The translations under genes and the position numbers were made by a program. Positions 1 through 6,707 of a stretch of DNA of 24,345 bases are shown piece after piece. The notes beneath the pieces are model-generated. The model searched no databases, was not told where the DNA came from, and saw only the letters and a list, made by a program, of their open reading frames with translations. The stretch spans positions 1-24,345 of the IMG/VR virus record IMGVR_UViG_3300037628_000174, one strand, 5' to 3'. Position 1 is the first letter of the stretch. The number at the start of each line of letters is the position of its first letter. The DNA comes from a virus.

Positions 1-2
1 AG

Positions 3-848
3 CTAACAGCAGCGACACACAATGTGGCTACATCTGCTGGCCGTAGGTTGCGGGACATAGCAAGCAATATCGTTTTGACAGGGACAAGCCCCGATACTGC
101 CGGGACGGCCAACACGGCTATCAGGATCGAATTGGATGACGATGCAAGTTCAGACGATGGTGCATATGATCCAGCTATTGTTGTGATTACTGGTGGATTG
201 GGGATGGGTCAGTCTAGGCAAATTTTTGAATATGACGGGGATAATAAATTTGCTTATATCAACAGGTCATGGAAGGTGATACCTGATGACACAAGTGCTT
301 ACACCATAGTCGGATCTTCCGGCGATACCCATGTCAATGAAGGGTTGGTGACAGGCGGTGGCGATGATACTATCACATTGAATACACTTGCGAGTGATCA
401 GGATGATGTTTATCTGGGCCAAAGTGTGTTCCTGTTTGCTGGAACGGGAGAGGATCAGGAGAGAACGATCATAGCATACAACGGCACGACCAAGGTTGCC
501 ACCGTGGACAGGGACTGGATAGTGAATCCTGTGAATGGCGAAACAGTCTATGCGGTCCTTCCCAATGCGGACATCACAAGGGCAATGGTTGCCATTGCTG
601 CTGCACAGACAGACTTGGATACATTGACAGCTGCGAGAGGTGAACCAGGACAAGGTGCGTTGCCGGAATCAGCAACAACGAATCTTAAGATGGATTATCT
701 CTATAAGTTCATGCGGAATGTGGGCAAAGTTAACAAGACAACATTATTGGAAGAGGTCTATGCTAATGATGGGGTCACGGTGGACCACCAAGCACCAGTT
801 TCTGACAATGGAACGATATTCACCAAGGGCAAATTTGTGAGCGGATAG
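3..848 (+). CDS. Fibre-like phage structural protein with tandem domain repeat, 5' partial
   Basis: The frame is open to the left edge, with no stop and no ribosome-binding site before the first possible start (GTG at 24), so this is probably the C-terminal part of a longer protein. Counting from that GTG, two copies of a roughly 65-residue unit are visible at about 30-97 and 114-180. Each ends with a G-x-G-x-x-Q-x-R segment, an aromatic or YNG turn, an R-x-W segment and a short beta strand. A short Ala-rich helix (about 185-205) precedes a C-terminal block that resembles the ends of many phage fibre-like proteins (Y-L-Y-K-x-x-R-N, then D-D/N-G-T-I-F-T-K-G). The family function is not firmly known. 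A head or neck fibre role is inferred from the gene at 1139, which resembles fibre-tail adaptors. An ATG at 22 is out of frame. Confidence 0.7.
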   Translation, partial: LTAATHNVATSAGRRLRDIASNIVLTGTSPDTAGTANTAIRIELDDDASSDDGAYDPAIVVITGGLGMGQSRQIFEYDGDNKFAYINRSWKVIPDDTSAYTIVGSSGDTHVNEGLVTGGGDDTITLNTLASDQDDVYLGQSVFLFAGTGEDQERTIIAYNGTTKVATVDRDWIVNPVNGETVYAVLPNADITRAMVAIAAAQTDLDTLTAARGEPGQGALPESATTNLKMDYLYKFMRNVGKVNKTTLLEEVYANDGVTVDHQAPVSDNGTIFTKGKFVSG

Positions 849-851
849 ATT

Positions 852-1127
852 ATGGCACTGGATACAGAACTCAATCGAAGATCCGCCTACGGGTTTCTTC
901 TCCCATTCAGGATGGGCATGACCCCTGACACAGCTGGGATAGTCCGGGAAGAAAGACAGGCAATTGCTTTTTCCTACAGTGGATTGGATTTGACTTCGCT
1001 ATTTGTTGAGGCGGGTAGGCTGTTTGAAGTAGCAGCTGAAAATAGGTTTCCAATTGTGTCCGAAGAGAACAGGTTTCCAATTGTGGACGCTGAAAGCAGA
1101 TTTTACACGGTAAGGTCGGTAACATAG
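852..1127 (+). CDS. Small phage protein with four nine-residue repeats
   Basis: This 91-residue protein starts three bases after the stop of the preceding gene. Its N-terminus (A-L-D-T-E-L-N-R-R-S-A-Y-G-F-L-L-P-F) resembles small conserved proteins found next to phage fibre and adaptor genes. The C-terminal 36 residues (53-88) form four repeats of nine residues with an invariant Arg at positions 56, 65, 74 and 83 and a Val four residues later. There is no signal peptide or membrane segment. The Shine-Dalgarno site is weak, so translational coupling to the upstream gene is likely. No enzymatic function is suggested. A structural or assembly role is inferred only from context. Confidence 0.75.
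   Translation: MALDTELNRRSAYGFLLPFRMGMTPDTAGIVREERQAIAFSYSGLDLTSLFVEAGRLFEVAAENRFPIVSEENRFPIVDAESRFYTVRSVT
1008..1115 (+). repeat. Four 27-nt (nine-codon) tandem repeats
   Basis: The coding repeats follow the pattern [AE]-E/A-x-R-[FL]-x-x-V-x. The middle two copies are nearly identical in DNA: the 15-mer AGGTTTCCAATTGTG occurs at 1044-1058 and again at 1071-1085, exactly 27 bases apart. The outer copies have diverged. Confidence 0.85.
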
Positions 1128-1138
1128 AAAGGGGCATT

Positions 1139-1417
1139 ATGACGGTTGTCAAGGAATTCACAAAGGATCCAAATGCGGTGCTGGATTATGGGTTCGACTG
1201 GTCGGACTGGCTGACCACAGGGGAAACCATATCAACGTCCACCTGGATTGTCCCTTCCGGGATAACACAAGACAGCGAATCCGAAAGCACAGAGCTTACC
1301 ACTATATGGCTGAGTGGTGGGACTGCAAGAGAAAGATACGATGTGACCAACAGGATAGTCAGTTCTGCAGGAAGGACTGATGATAGAACCTTGAGAATAT
1401 TAGTCGCAAACAGGTAG
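1139..1417 (+). CDS. Putative phage fibre-tail adaptor protein
   Basis: This 92-residue protein has an AAAGGGG ribosome-binding site just upstream. Its first half reads K-D-P-N-A-V-L-D-Y-x-x-D-W-S-D-W-L followed by G-E-T-I-x-T-S-T-W-x-V-P-x-G. That arrangement recurs in a conserved family of small phage proteins annotated as fibre-tail adaptors. The second half (L-S-G-G-T-A-R-E-R-Y-D-V-T-N-R-I-x-S-S-A-G-R) looks like an immunoglobulin-like beta fold of the type used in head-tail accessories. It lies between a fibre-like gene and the MuF gene. Family membership is recognised by pattern only, and the precise attachment site on the particle is unknown. Confidence 0.65.
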   Translation: MTVVKEFTKDPNAVLDYGFDWSDWLTTGETISTSTWIVPSGITQDSESESTELTTIWLSGGTARERYDVTNRIVSSAGRTDDRTLRILVANR

Positions 1418-1426
1418 GTGAACTGC

Positions 1427-2449
1427 ATGGCGCAATCTGCCAGACAACATAAATCAATCGGTGTGAACGGGGTATCTATTGCTACATACCAGCAGGTGGA
1501 CCCGTCCCACACCCTGACCCTGCGAAACGCATTTGCATCCGACATGGGCAAGAGGTTCCGTGAACTGCGTGGCATCATCTGGCGGGCTATAGTCGATGAA
1601 GACGTGTTTGGCCTGATGACCGGATCTACCACAACCACGCTGCCATTGACCCTGTTTTCCCTTGATCGTGGATTGAAGACCTATCAGATGCGAACCCCAG
1701 GCCCCAGAGCATTTGCCTTCAACACGTCCAGGCAGAAGGTATCAGCCTTCATGGAGTGGCTGAACGAACAGGTGGAACAGGGCATACTGGAAGCATCCAC
1801 GATCCCACAGCTAGGCCAGGGGATTCAGCCACAGTGGACCGATGTCTACATCCAGAGTGCATACCAGCAGGGCATACGAAAGGGTCACCAGGAACTGATC
1901 AAGGCCGGTTGGGATATTCCATCCATAGAAAAACTCGGTGGGATCGAAGCCATATTCAATCAGCCTTTCCATGCAGATCGTGTGGGCCTTCTGTTCACAA
2001 GGACATTTTCAGATCTTCGTGGAATCACTGGCACCATGGAAACTCAGATAGCCAGGGTGCTTGCACAGGCCATGGCCGATGGTAAGGGGCCAAGGGAAAT
2101 CGCCAGGCTGCTCAACAGGACAATCAGTGGCCCCATGGGTGACCTGGGAATCACTGACACGCTTGGCAGGTTCATACCTGCTGAAAGACGTGCCAAGATC
2201 CTGGCCAGGACCGAAATCATCAGGGCACATGCCGAAGCACAGCTGCAGGAATTTGAAAACTGGGGCGTGGTTGGCGTGACGGCTGAAGTAGAATTCAGGA
2301 CGGCTGGTGACAGCCGTGTGTGTGTGATCTGTGCAAGCCTGAATGAAAAGATTTTCACCATAGAAGAAGCCAGGGGTGTAATTCCTCGGCATCCTCAGTG
2401 CAGATGCATCTGGCTGCCCGTAGACCCTGAAGCCGATGAAACAGATTGA
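1427..2449 (+). CDS. Phage minor head protein, MuF/SPP1 gp7-like
   Basis: The ATG at 1427 (340 aa) is preferred over the in-frame GTG at 1418, because that GTG lies within the ribosome-binding sequence AGGTAGGTG. The C-terminal third carries the Phage_Mu_F signature: R-T-E-I-I-R-A-H-A-E near residue 262, then D-S-R-V-C-V-I-C near 295, then G-V-I-P-R-H-P-Q-C-R-C near 315-325. The N-terminal half is helical and charged. Known MuF proteins are minor capsid components bound near the portal, some of them injected with DNA. The portal gene usually lies just upstream but is not found in this window, which is odd. A toxin-type C-terminal extension, present in some MuF proteins, is absent here. Confidence 0.88.
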   Translation: MAQSARQHKSIGVNGVSIATYQQVDPSHTLTLRNAFASDMGKRFRELRGIIWRAIVDEDVFGLMTGSTTTTLPLTLFSLDRGLKTYQMRTPGPRAFAFNTSRQKVSAFMEWLNEQVEQGILEASTIPQLGQGIQPQWTDVYIQSAYQQGIRKGHQELIKAGWDIPSIEKLGGIEAIFNQPFHADRVGLLFTRTFSDLRGITGTMETQIARVLAQAMADGKGPREIARLLNRTISGPMGDLGITDTLGRFIPAERRAKILARTEIIRAHAEAQLQEFENWGVVGVTAEVEFRTAGDSRVCVICASLNEKIFTIEEARGVIPRHPQCRCIWLPVDPEADETD

Positions 2450-2537
2450 CATTTGACAAAGGATATGGAAGATACCATCCAAAACAATCGATATCACTGG
2501 CTAACTTCAGCCTAATTAACTGAAGGACAGCAATAAA

Positions 2538-2597
2538 GGGGCCAAGTATGGGGCCATACAAGGGGAGAGATCCCCTTCCCATACTTGCCCCTTTTTT
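2538..2597 (+). terminator. Strong intrinsic terminator between MuF and protease genes
   Basis: The outer stem pairs GGGG (2538-2541) with CCCC (2588-2591), then CAAGTATGGG (2543-2552) with CCCATACTTG (2578-2587), leaving one bulged C. A second hairpin inside it pairs AAGGGGA (2560-2566) with TCCCCTT (2571-2577) around a GAGA tetraloop. Six T residues follow at 2592-2597. It points along the + strand. The protease ribosome-binding site starts only nine bases later, so read-through or attenuation must allow head-gene expression unless a promoter is hidden here. Confidence 0.88.
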
Positions 2598-2618
2598 GTT
2601 GCCAATGGAGGCCACACG

Positions 2619-4349
2619 ATGCCCTGGACAGTCGATGATGTAGAAGGATTCAAGTCCGGACTTACCGCCAGGCAGAAACGACAGTGGGTGGCTGTAGCCA
2701 ATTCGGCCTTAGCCAGTTGCATTGCAGATGACGGAAGCCAGTCATCCTGTGAAGCCAGCGCCATACGCCAGGCCAATGGCACAGTAGAAAACAACCAATC
2801 GCAAGCACCAGATGAGGTCCCCATGATTATCATACAGGTCAACGATTATACGATCAGAACAGAACAGCACGAAGGACGGCAACACCTGGTGGTTCCGGTC
2901 ATCATGATGGTTGAAGGCGTCCACAGTGGGTCAGCCGGTCCCCTTCTACACCAGGGTGAAGACCTTGGCCGTTATCCGGCATCATGGGACGGTATCCCTG
3001 TGACAATCCAGCATCCACAGGACGGGGCAGGGAATCCGATATCTGCAAACAGTCCTGAAACGATAGAACAGAATCGTGTTGGCCGTGTTTATCACACCAG
3101 ATATTCCAATGGAAAGCTACGTGCAGAAGCGTGGCTCGATGAAGAACGACTTCGCCAGCACTCACCCCAGGCTCTGGGTTATATAAGGCAGGTCCGGCCC
3201 TTGGACGTGAGTATCGGCGTGTTTACCGATGATGAACCCACATCGGGAGAATGGCAAGGGGAAGCATACACTGCGATAGCCAGGAATCACAGACCAGATC
3301 ATCTGGCCCTGCTACCTGGTGGACAAGGTGCATGCTCATGGGCAGACGGTTGTGGTGTAAGAACCAATCAGCAGGGAGGTGATATAGCGATTGACGCAAA
3401 GACCATAGCAGAAATCAAAGCACTAACAGGCAAAGGGCACCAGGTCATCCAAGTGGATGAAAGCGCTTCTGGTGGATTCAGGGATATCATGCACCAAATC
3501 CAGTCTAAATTAGACGGTATGGATGATGATATCAAATGGCATTTCCTGACAGAGACTTTCGATGACACGTTCATCTATGAAGTCCAACGCAGGGATACTG
3601 CTGCATCCACACTTTTCAGACGCTCCTATTCAACAAATGATGACGGAGTGGTGGAATTTGAAGGCGAACCTGAAGAAGTCATCCGGCAAGTCGACTTCAT
3701 AACTGTCAACGAAGATGGGACCAAGGTCACGATCATTAGCAATGGTCAGGCAGTGGCCCCAGATACAAACACCAATAATGAAGGAGGTGGAACGACTATG
3801 GCAACAGCATGTGATGTTGATAAGATCCTGCAGATGAACCACCTGCACTGGACGGACGAAGACAAGGATTATTTGATGACCCTGAGTGACGAACGGGTCC
3901 AGGGAATCCTTGACACCCCCGAACCGGATGGTGCCACCGAGGGTGACGACACCCCAACAGGTGATGCCGCACAGGATGGGGCTGCAGCCAGTGCTGCACC
4001 ACAGATGGATGAAGAGGCAGTCAAGGGTATCATCAAGGCGCAATTTGCAACCACTGAGGAAGCTCTCGGCTTGCTGCCTGATGAAATCCAGGCCAACATC
4101 CGTCAAGGCTTGGCCCTGAATGATCAGCGAAGAACCGAACTGGTCACACAGGTAACCACCAACAGTCCTAGCATCTACACGGAAGACGAACTCAAGGCGA
4201 TGAAGACACCCGAACTGGAAAAACTGGCCCAGATGGCCAACCAGAATCGCCCTGTGGACTATTCCCTGGCAGCATCGGGAACCATCCTTGACAACCAGGA
4301 CAACGATGTCCTAATGCCCACAGGTATGGGCACAACCGAATCCAACTAG
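2619..4349 (+). CDS. Prohead protease (DUF2213-type) fused to scaffold domain
   Basis: This 576-residue protein starts at an ATG preceded by TGGAGGCC. Residues 3-56 form a ChaB-like helical segment with two Cys, common at the front of such proteases. Residues 68-250 match the DUF2213 prohead-protease pattern: G-I-P-V-T-I-Q-H-P near 125-133, D-V-S-I-G-V near 196-201 and R-P-D-H-L-A-L-L-P-G-G-Q-G-A-C-S-W near 225-241. His132 and Ser198 are plausible catalytic residues, but this is inferred. Residues 258-390 form a linker domain. From 394 onward the protein is acidic and Ala/Gln-rich with predicted helices, as in scaffolds. The protease would cut scaffold and capsid N-termini during head maturation. 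An in-frame start with its own strong ribosome-binding site lies at 3798. Confidence 0.87.
   Translation: MPWTVDDVEGFKSGLTARQKRQWVAVANSALASCIADDGSQSSCEASAIRQANGTVENNQSQAPDEVPMIIIQVNDYTIRTEQHEGRQHLVVPVIMMVEGVHSGSAGPLLHQGEDLGRYPASWDGIPVTIQHPQDGAGNPISANSPETIEQNRVGRVYHTRYSNGKLRAEAWLDEERLRQHSPQALGYIRQVRPLDVSIGVFTDDEPTSGEWQGEAYTAIARNHRPDHLALLPGGQGACSWADGCGVRTNQQGGDIAIDAKTIAEIKALTGKGHQVIQVDESASGGFRDIMHQIQSKLDGMDDDIKWHFLTETFDDTFIYEVQRRDTAASTLFRRSYSTNDDGVVEFEGEPEEVIRQVDFITVNEDGTKVTIISNGQAVAPDTNTNNEGGGTTMATACDVDKILQMNHLHWTDEDKDYLMTLSDERVQGILDTPEPDGATEGDDTPTGDAAQDGAAASAAPQMDEEAVKGIIKAQFATTEEALGLLPDEIQANIRQGLALNDQRRTELVTQVTTNSPSIYTEDELKAMKTPELEKLAQMANQNRPVDYSLAASGTILDNQDNDVLMPTGMGTTESN
3781..3790 (+). 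promoter_or_regulatory. Internal Shine-Dalgarno site for nested scaffold
   Basis: AAGGAGGTGG lies seven bases before an in-frame ATG at 3798, inside the protease-scaffold gene. Its match to the 16S rRNA 3' end is as good as those before the capsid genes. Confidence 0.75.
3798..4349 (+). CDS. Nested scaffold protein from an internal start
   Basis: Initiation at the internal ATG would make a 183-residue protein identical to residues 394-576 of the protease fusion. The segment begins with M-A-T-A-C-D-V-D-K-I-L and continues through an acidic Pro/Asp/Ala-rich stretch. Helical segments with few aromatic residues follow (E-E-A-V-K-G-I-I, D-E-L-K-A-M-K-T-P-E-L-E-K-L-A). The design is the same in principle as lambda C/Nu3, where scaffold is made in excess of protease from a start inside the protease gene. 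The nested start is inferred from ribosome-binding site strength and spacing, and the product is not demonstrated. Confidence 0.65.
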   Translation: MATACDVDKILQMNHLHWTDEDKDYLMTLSDERVQGILDTPEPDGATEGDDTPTGDAAQDGAAASAAPQMDEEAVKGIIKAQFATTEEALGLLPDEIQANIRQGLALNDQRRTELVTQVTTNSPSIYTEDELKAMKTPELEKLAQMANQNRPVDYSLAASGTILDNQDNDVLMPTGMGTTESN

Positions 4350-4358
4350 CACGATACG

Positions 4359-4368
4359 AAGGAGGTGA
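4359..4368 (+). promoter_or_regulatory. Shine-Dalgarno site that sets a TTG start
   Basis: AAGGAGGTGA sits five bases before TTG 4374. An in-frame GTG at 4365 lies within this motif and so cannot be the start, which makes TTG the likely initiation codon. Confidence 0.8.
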
Positions 4369-4373
4369 ATCAA

Positions 4374-4898
4374 TTGACCACAGGTGCAACAACAGGAAGA
4401 TACAACACCATCAAGCTGAAGAAGCATAATGATGTCATCAATGAAAGGGTGGCTGCCGGGACCATTACCCCTGGCATGCTGATCGAAATCATTGCTGCTG
4501 GCACGATGCAAGCGCATTCGACTGCTGAAGGCAATGCTTTCCCTGAATTTGCTTTGGAAGACGAACTCCAGGGCAGGGACATTGACGATAACTATACTTC
4601 TGGTGAACAGGTCCAGTGCTGGACCCCAGGTGCCGGTGATGAAATCTTTGCCATCCTTGCAGATGGTGAAGTAGTTGTCATCGGTAGCTGGCTTGCTTCC
4701 AACGGTGACGGTTATCTGAGACTCCACGTAGCAGAAACCGAATCCTGGAATGTGAGTGAAGGGGGCAGCGTTACCGTCAACCCACTTCAGATTGTCGCAC
4801 AGGCCCTTGAAGCCCTGGCCCTTAACACGTCAAGTGGTGTAGAGGAATCCAGTGGCGGAATTGGCTATAACAAGCGGATCAGAGTCCGCAGAATGTAG
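4374..4898 (+). CDS. Putative head decoration (capsid cement) protein
   Basis: The likely start is TTG 4374 (174 aa), placed five bases after a near-perfect Shine-Dalgarno site. The protein has many short beta segments (P-G-M-L-I-E-I-I, D-E-I-F-A-I-L, V-V-V-I-G-S-W-L) and an A-L-E-D-E-L-Q-G-R-D-I-D-D-x-Y segment typical of decoration proteins encoded just before phage capsid genes. A helix near 145-155 and a basic tail (K-R-I-R-V-R-R-M) end it. It lies between the scaffold and the major capsid protein, the usual place for a protein that binds and stabilises the expanded shell. The assignment rests on position and fold type. No motif is decisive. Confidence 0.65.
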   Translation: MTTGATTGRYNTIKLKKHNDVINERVAAGTITPGMLIEIIAAGTMQAHSTAEGNAFPEFALEDELQGRDIDDNYTSGEQVQCWTPGAGDEIFAILADGEVVVIGSWLASNGDGYLRLHVAETESWNVSEGGSVTVNPLQIVAQALEALALNTSSGVEESSGGIGYNKRIRVRRM

Positions 4899-4904
4899 TT
4901 CATG

Positions 4905-4915
4905 AAGGAGGTGAT
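4905..4915 (+). promoter_or_regulatory. Perfect Shine-Dalgarno site for the capsid gene
   Basis: AAGGAGGTGAT is complementary over eleven bases to the 3' end of bacterial 16S rRNA. It sits four bases before the TTG start at 4920. The extended pairing may compensate for the weak start codon. Confidence 0.8.
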
Positions 4916-4919
4916 TTAG

Positions 4920-6005
4920 TTGAACGAGATTAATATTGATTTTTTGGGTAGGTCAGGTGGCCAAGGAGAAATGGCCCAGTATATGATGGGCAATGGCCGT
5001 CTGGATGTTGGCAGAATGCGTCCATGGATACACCCCAGAACGGGTCAGGTCTACATCACAAGTTATCGTGGTGGGGACCCGAACAAACCAGCAAGCTATG
5101 TCAATGTTCCGATCCAGACCAATGCAACCCTGCGAAGGGATGAATGGATCAGGCTTGATGAGGTTGTCCTTCAGATTTCTGAAACGAGACTGAATGGCAT
5201 TCAGGACCTTATCAGCAACGGTCTGACCTTTGACCTTGGCAATGCTATGGGCACCACAGTCCTTGAATATCACACGGTGTCCGATGCTATGGAAGCGGCA
5301 CTGACCATGGATGGGGTAACCCGTTCCGTTGGTGACCGTCCGAACTTCGAGACGGCCTATTTGCCCCTTCCTATCATCCACGTGGATTATGAGATTAATG
5401 CACGTGTCCTTGCGGCCAGCCGGAACATGGGCAATCCGCTTGACACAACCAGTGCAGAGCGTGCAGCTAGGAAGGTGGCTGCCCAACTGGAAACCATGCT
5501 TTTCACCGCTACCAGCTACACCTACGGCGGGGGCACGATTTACAGTTATCTCAATGAGCCCGACAGGAATCTTGGTTCCCTTACAGGTGCATGGAATACC
5601 CCCCTGACAGGTGCCCAGATCCTGACGGATGTGCTTGCCATGAAGCAGAGTTCTATCAGCGCCCTGCATTATGGTCCGTGGTCGCTCTATGTGCCAACTG
5701 ATTACGAAACAACCTTGGATGGGGATTATGATGCAACCACCCCAGGGACGACAATCCGTGAGCGTATCCTAAAGGTGTCAGGGATCAATGAAGTGAAGGT
5801 GATTGATACACTGACTGCTGGATCTGTTCTTCTGGTCCAGATGACTTCAGATGTGGTTCGCCTTGTCCGTGGTCTTGGGATGCAGAACGTTGAATGGGAA
5901 ACTGAGGGAAAGATGATCACCAAGTACAAGGTGATGACCATCCAGGTCCCCCAGGTCAGATCCGATCAGGCCGGAAATTCCGGTGTCACACACTACAGCG
6001 TGTAG
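4920..6005 (+). CDS. Major capsid protein, HK97 fold
   Basis: This 361-residue protein initiates at TTG. The pattern in its middle and C-terminal parts fits HK97-fold capsids of the encapsulin/linocin-like group: F-E-T-A-Y-L-P-L-P-I-I-H-V-D-Y-E-I near 141-157, A-A-R-K-V-A-A-Q-L-E-T-M-L-F near 183-196, then Y-G-G-G-T-I-Y near 202-208. The P-domain and A-domain strands follow (S-L-Y-V-P-T-D-Y near 254-261, V-V-R-L-V-R-G-L-G near 313-321, V-M-T-I-Q-V-P-Q-V-R near 338-347). No long N-terminal delta domain of the HK97 gp5 type is seen, which agrees with a separate scaffold. Copy number should be the highest in the window, matching the perfect Shine-Dalgarno site. The fold is confident and the exact subfamily less so. 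Confidence 0.88.
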   Translation: MNEINIDFLGRSGGQGEMAQYMMGNGRLDVGRMRPWIHPRTGQVYITSYRGGDPNKPASYVNVPIQTNATLRRDEWIRLDEVVLQISETRLNGIQDLISNGLTFDLGNAMGTTVLEYHTVSDAMEAALTMDGVTRSVGDRPNFETAYLPLPIIHVDYEINARVLAASRNMGNPLDTTSAERAARKVAAQLETMLFTATSYTYGGGTIYSYLNEPDRNLGSLTGAWNTPLTGAQILTDVLAMKQSSISALHYGPWSLYVPTDYETTLDGDYDATTPGTTIRERILKVSGINEVKVIDTLTAGSVLLVQMTSDVVRLVRGLGMQNVEWETEGKMITKYKVMTIQVPQVRSDQAGNSGVTHYSV

Positions 6006-6049
6006 TGGTGATATGATCTGTGAAATGAATGCGACTAATCACGTTGCTT

Positions 6050-6076
6050 TCCCCCACCGTCTTGCTGGGTGGGGGA
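6050..6076 (+). other. Hairpin after capsid gene, no U-tract
   Basis: TCCCCCACC (6050-6058) pairs perfectly with GGTGGGGGA (6068-6076) around a nine-base loop, in the 90-base gap between the capsid gene and the next gene. No T run follows on either strand, so it is not a classic terminator. It could protect the capsid mRNA from 3' exonucleases or lower downstream expression. Confidence 0.6.
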
Positions 6077-6095
6077 CAAAGATTGGAGGCTAATC

Positions 6096-6707
6096 ATGAA
6101 TGCAACAAACGCACCAGATGTGGCATTGGAAGTTGAAGAAGAAAAGATCCAGTGGATAAAGAAGGGTGGTGGCACCTTTCAGCTTTTGATGAAGAACGGC
6201 AACCGTAAACCGATCAAGGAAAACCAGAAATTCTGGGCATTCCCCAGTGAAGTTCCTGAAGCATTCCGTGACGTCTTAATCCCTGTGGATTCACTACCTA
6301 CGGCACTGACAAACCTGGACAGAGTTATCAGTCCCAAAAGCACGAAATTCAAAAAGGTCCCAACAGACCCCAAAGACATGAACGAAGAACAAAGACAGGC
6401 ACTGGCTGATCTTGATGTGACAAGCCCGGGTGATGCCACAGAAGCAACAGATGCCAACGAACAGGATGGCGCAGATGGAACAGATGAAGGCGCTGACGAC
6501 GCCACAGGTGCTGCTGGTGAAGCTACTGCCACAGATGTGGCTGACGACACAGGTGCTGACACCGATGGCAAAGACCCTGAATACAAGATAGAAAAGAGGT
6601 CTGCAGGTTGGTTCGATGTGGTCAATATTGAAACAGGCAAGCCAATCAATGAAAGTGCTTTAAGGGAAGCAGCGGCAGACGAACTCCTTGAAAGCCTGAA
6701 CGACTGA
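6096..6707 (+). CDS. Phage protein with acidic low-complexity linker
   Basis: The ATG at 6096 (203 aa) has TGGAGG six bases upstream. An earlier in-frame GTG at 6069 falls inside the hairpin and is unlikely. Residues 13-95 form a compact domain with a Q-W-I-K-K-G-G-G-T-F segment and an F-W-A-F-P segment. Residues 105-155 are an Asp/Ala/Thr/Gly-rich acidic linker. The last 45 residues (Y-K-I-E-K-R-S-A-G-W-F-D-V-V-N, then G-K-P-I-N-E-S-A-L-R) are a small domain that recurs in phage proteins encoded next to capsid genes. Function is unknown. Its position suggests a head accessory, and its C-terminal tail motif may be a binding module. Its stop overlaps the next start (TGATG). Confidence 0.7.
   Translation: MNATNAPDVALEVEEEKIQWIKKGGGTFQLLMKNGNRKPIKENQKFWAFPSEVPEAFRDVLIPVDSLPTALTNLDRVISPKSTKFKKVPTDPKDMNEEQRQALADLDVTSPGDATEATDANEQDGADGTDEGADDATGAAGEATATDVADDTGADTDGKDPEYKIEKRSAGWFDVVNIETGKPINESALREAAADELLESLND

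Noticed and set aside
2446-2478. Two TTGACA hexamers (2446 and 2453) as possible promoter -35 boxes after the MuF gene
   Set aside because: No acceptable -10 box lies 16-18 bases downstream of either. The nearest TA-x-x-x-T is 14 or 21 bases away.
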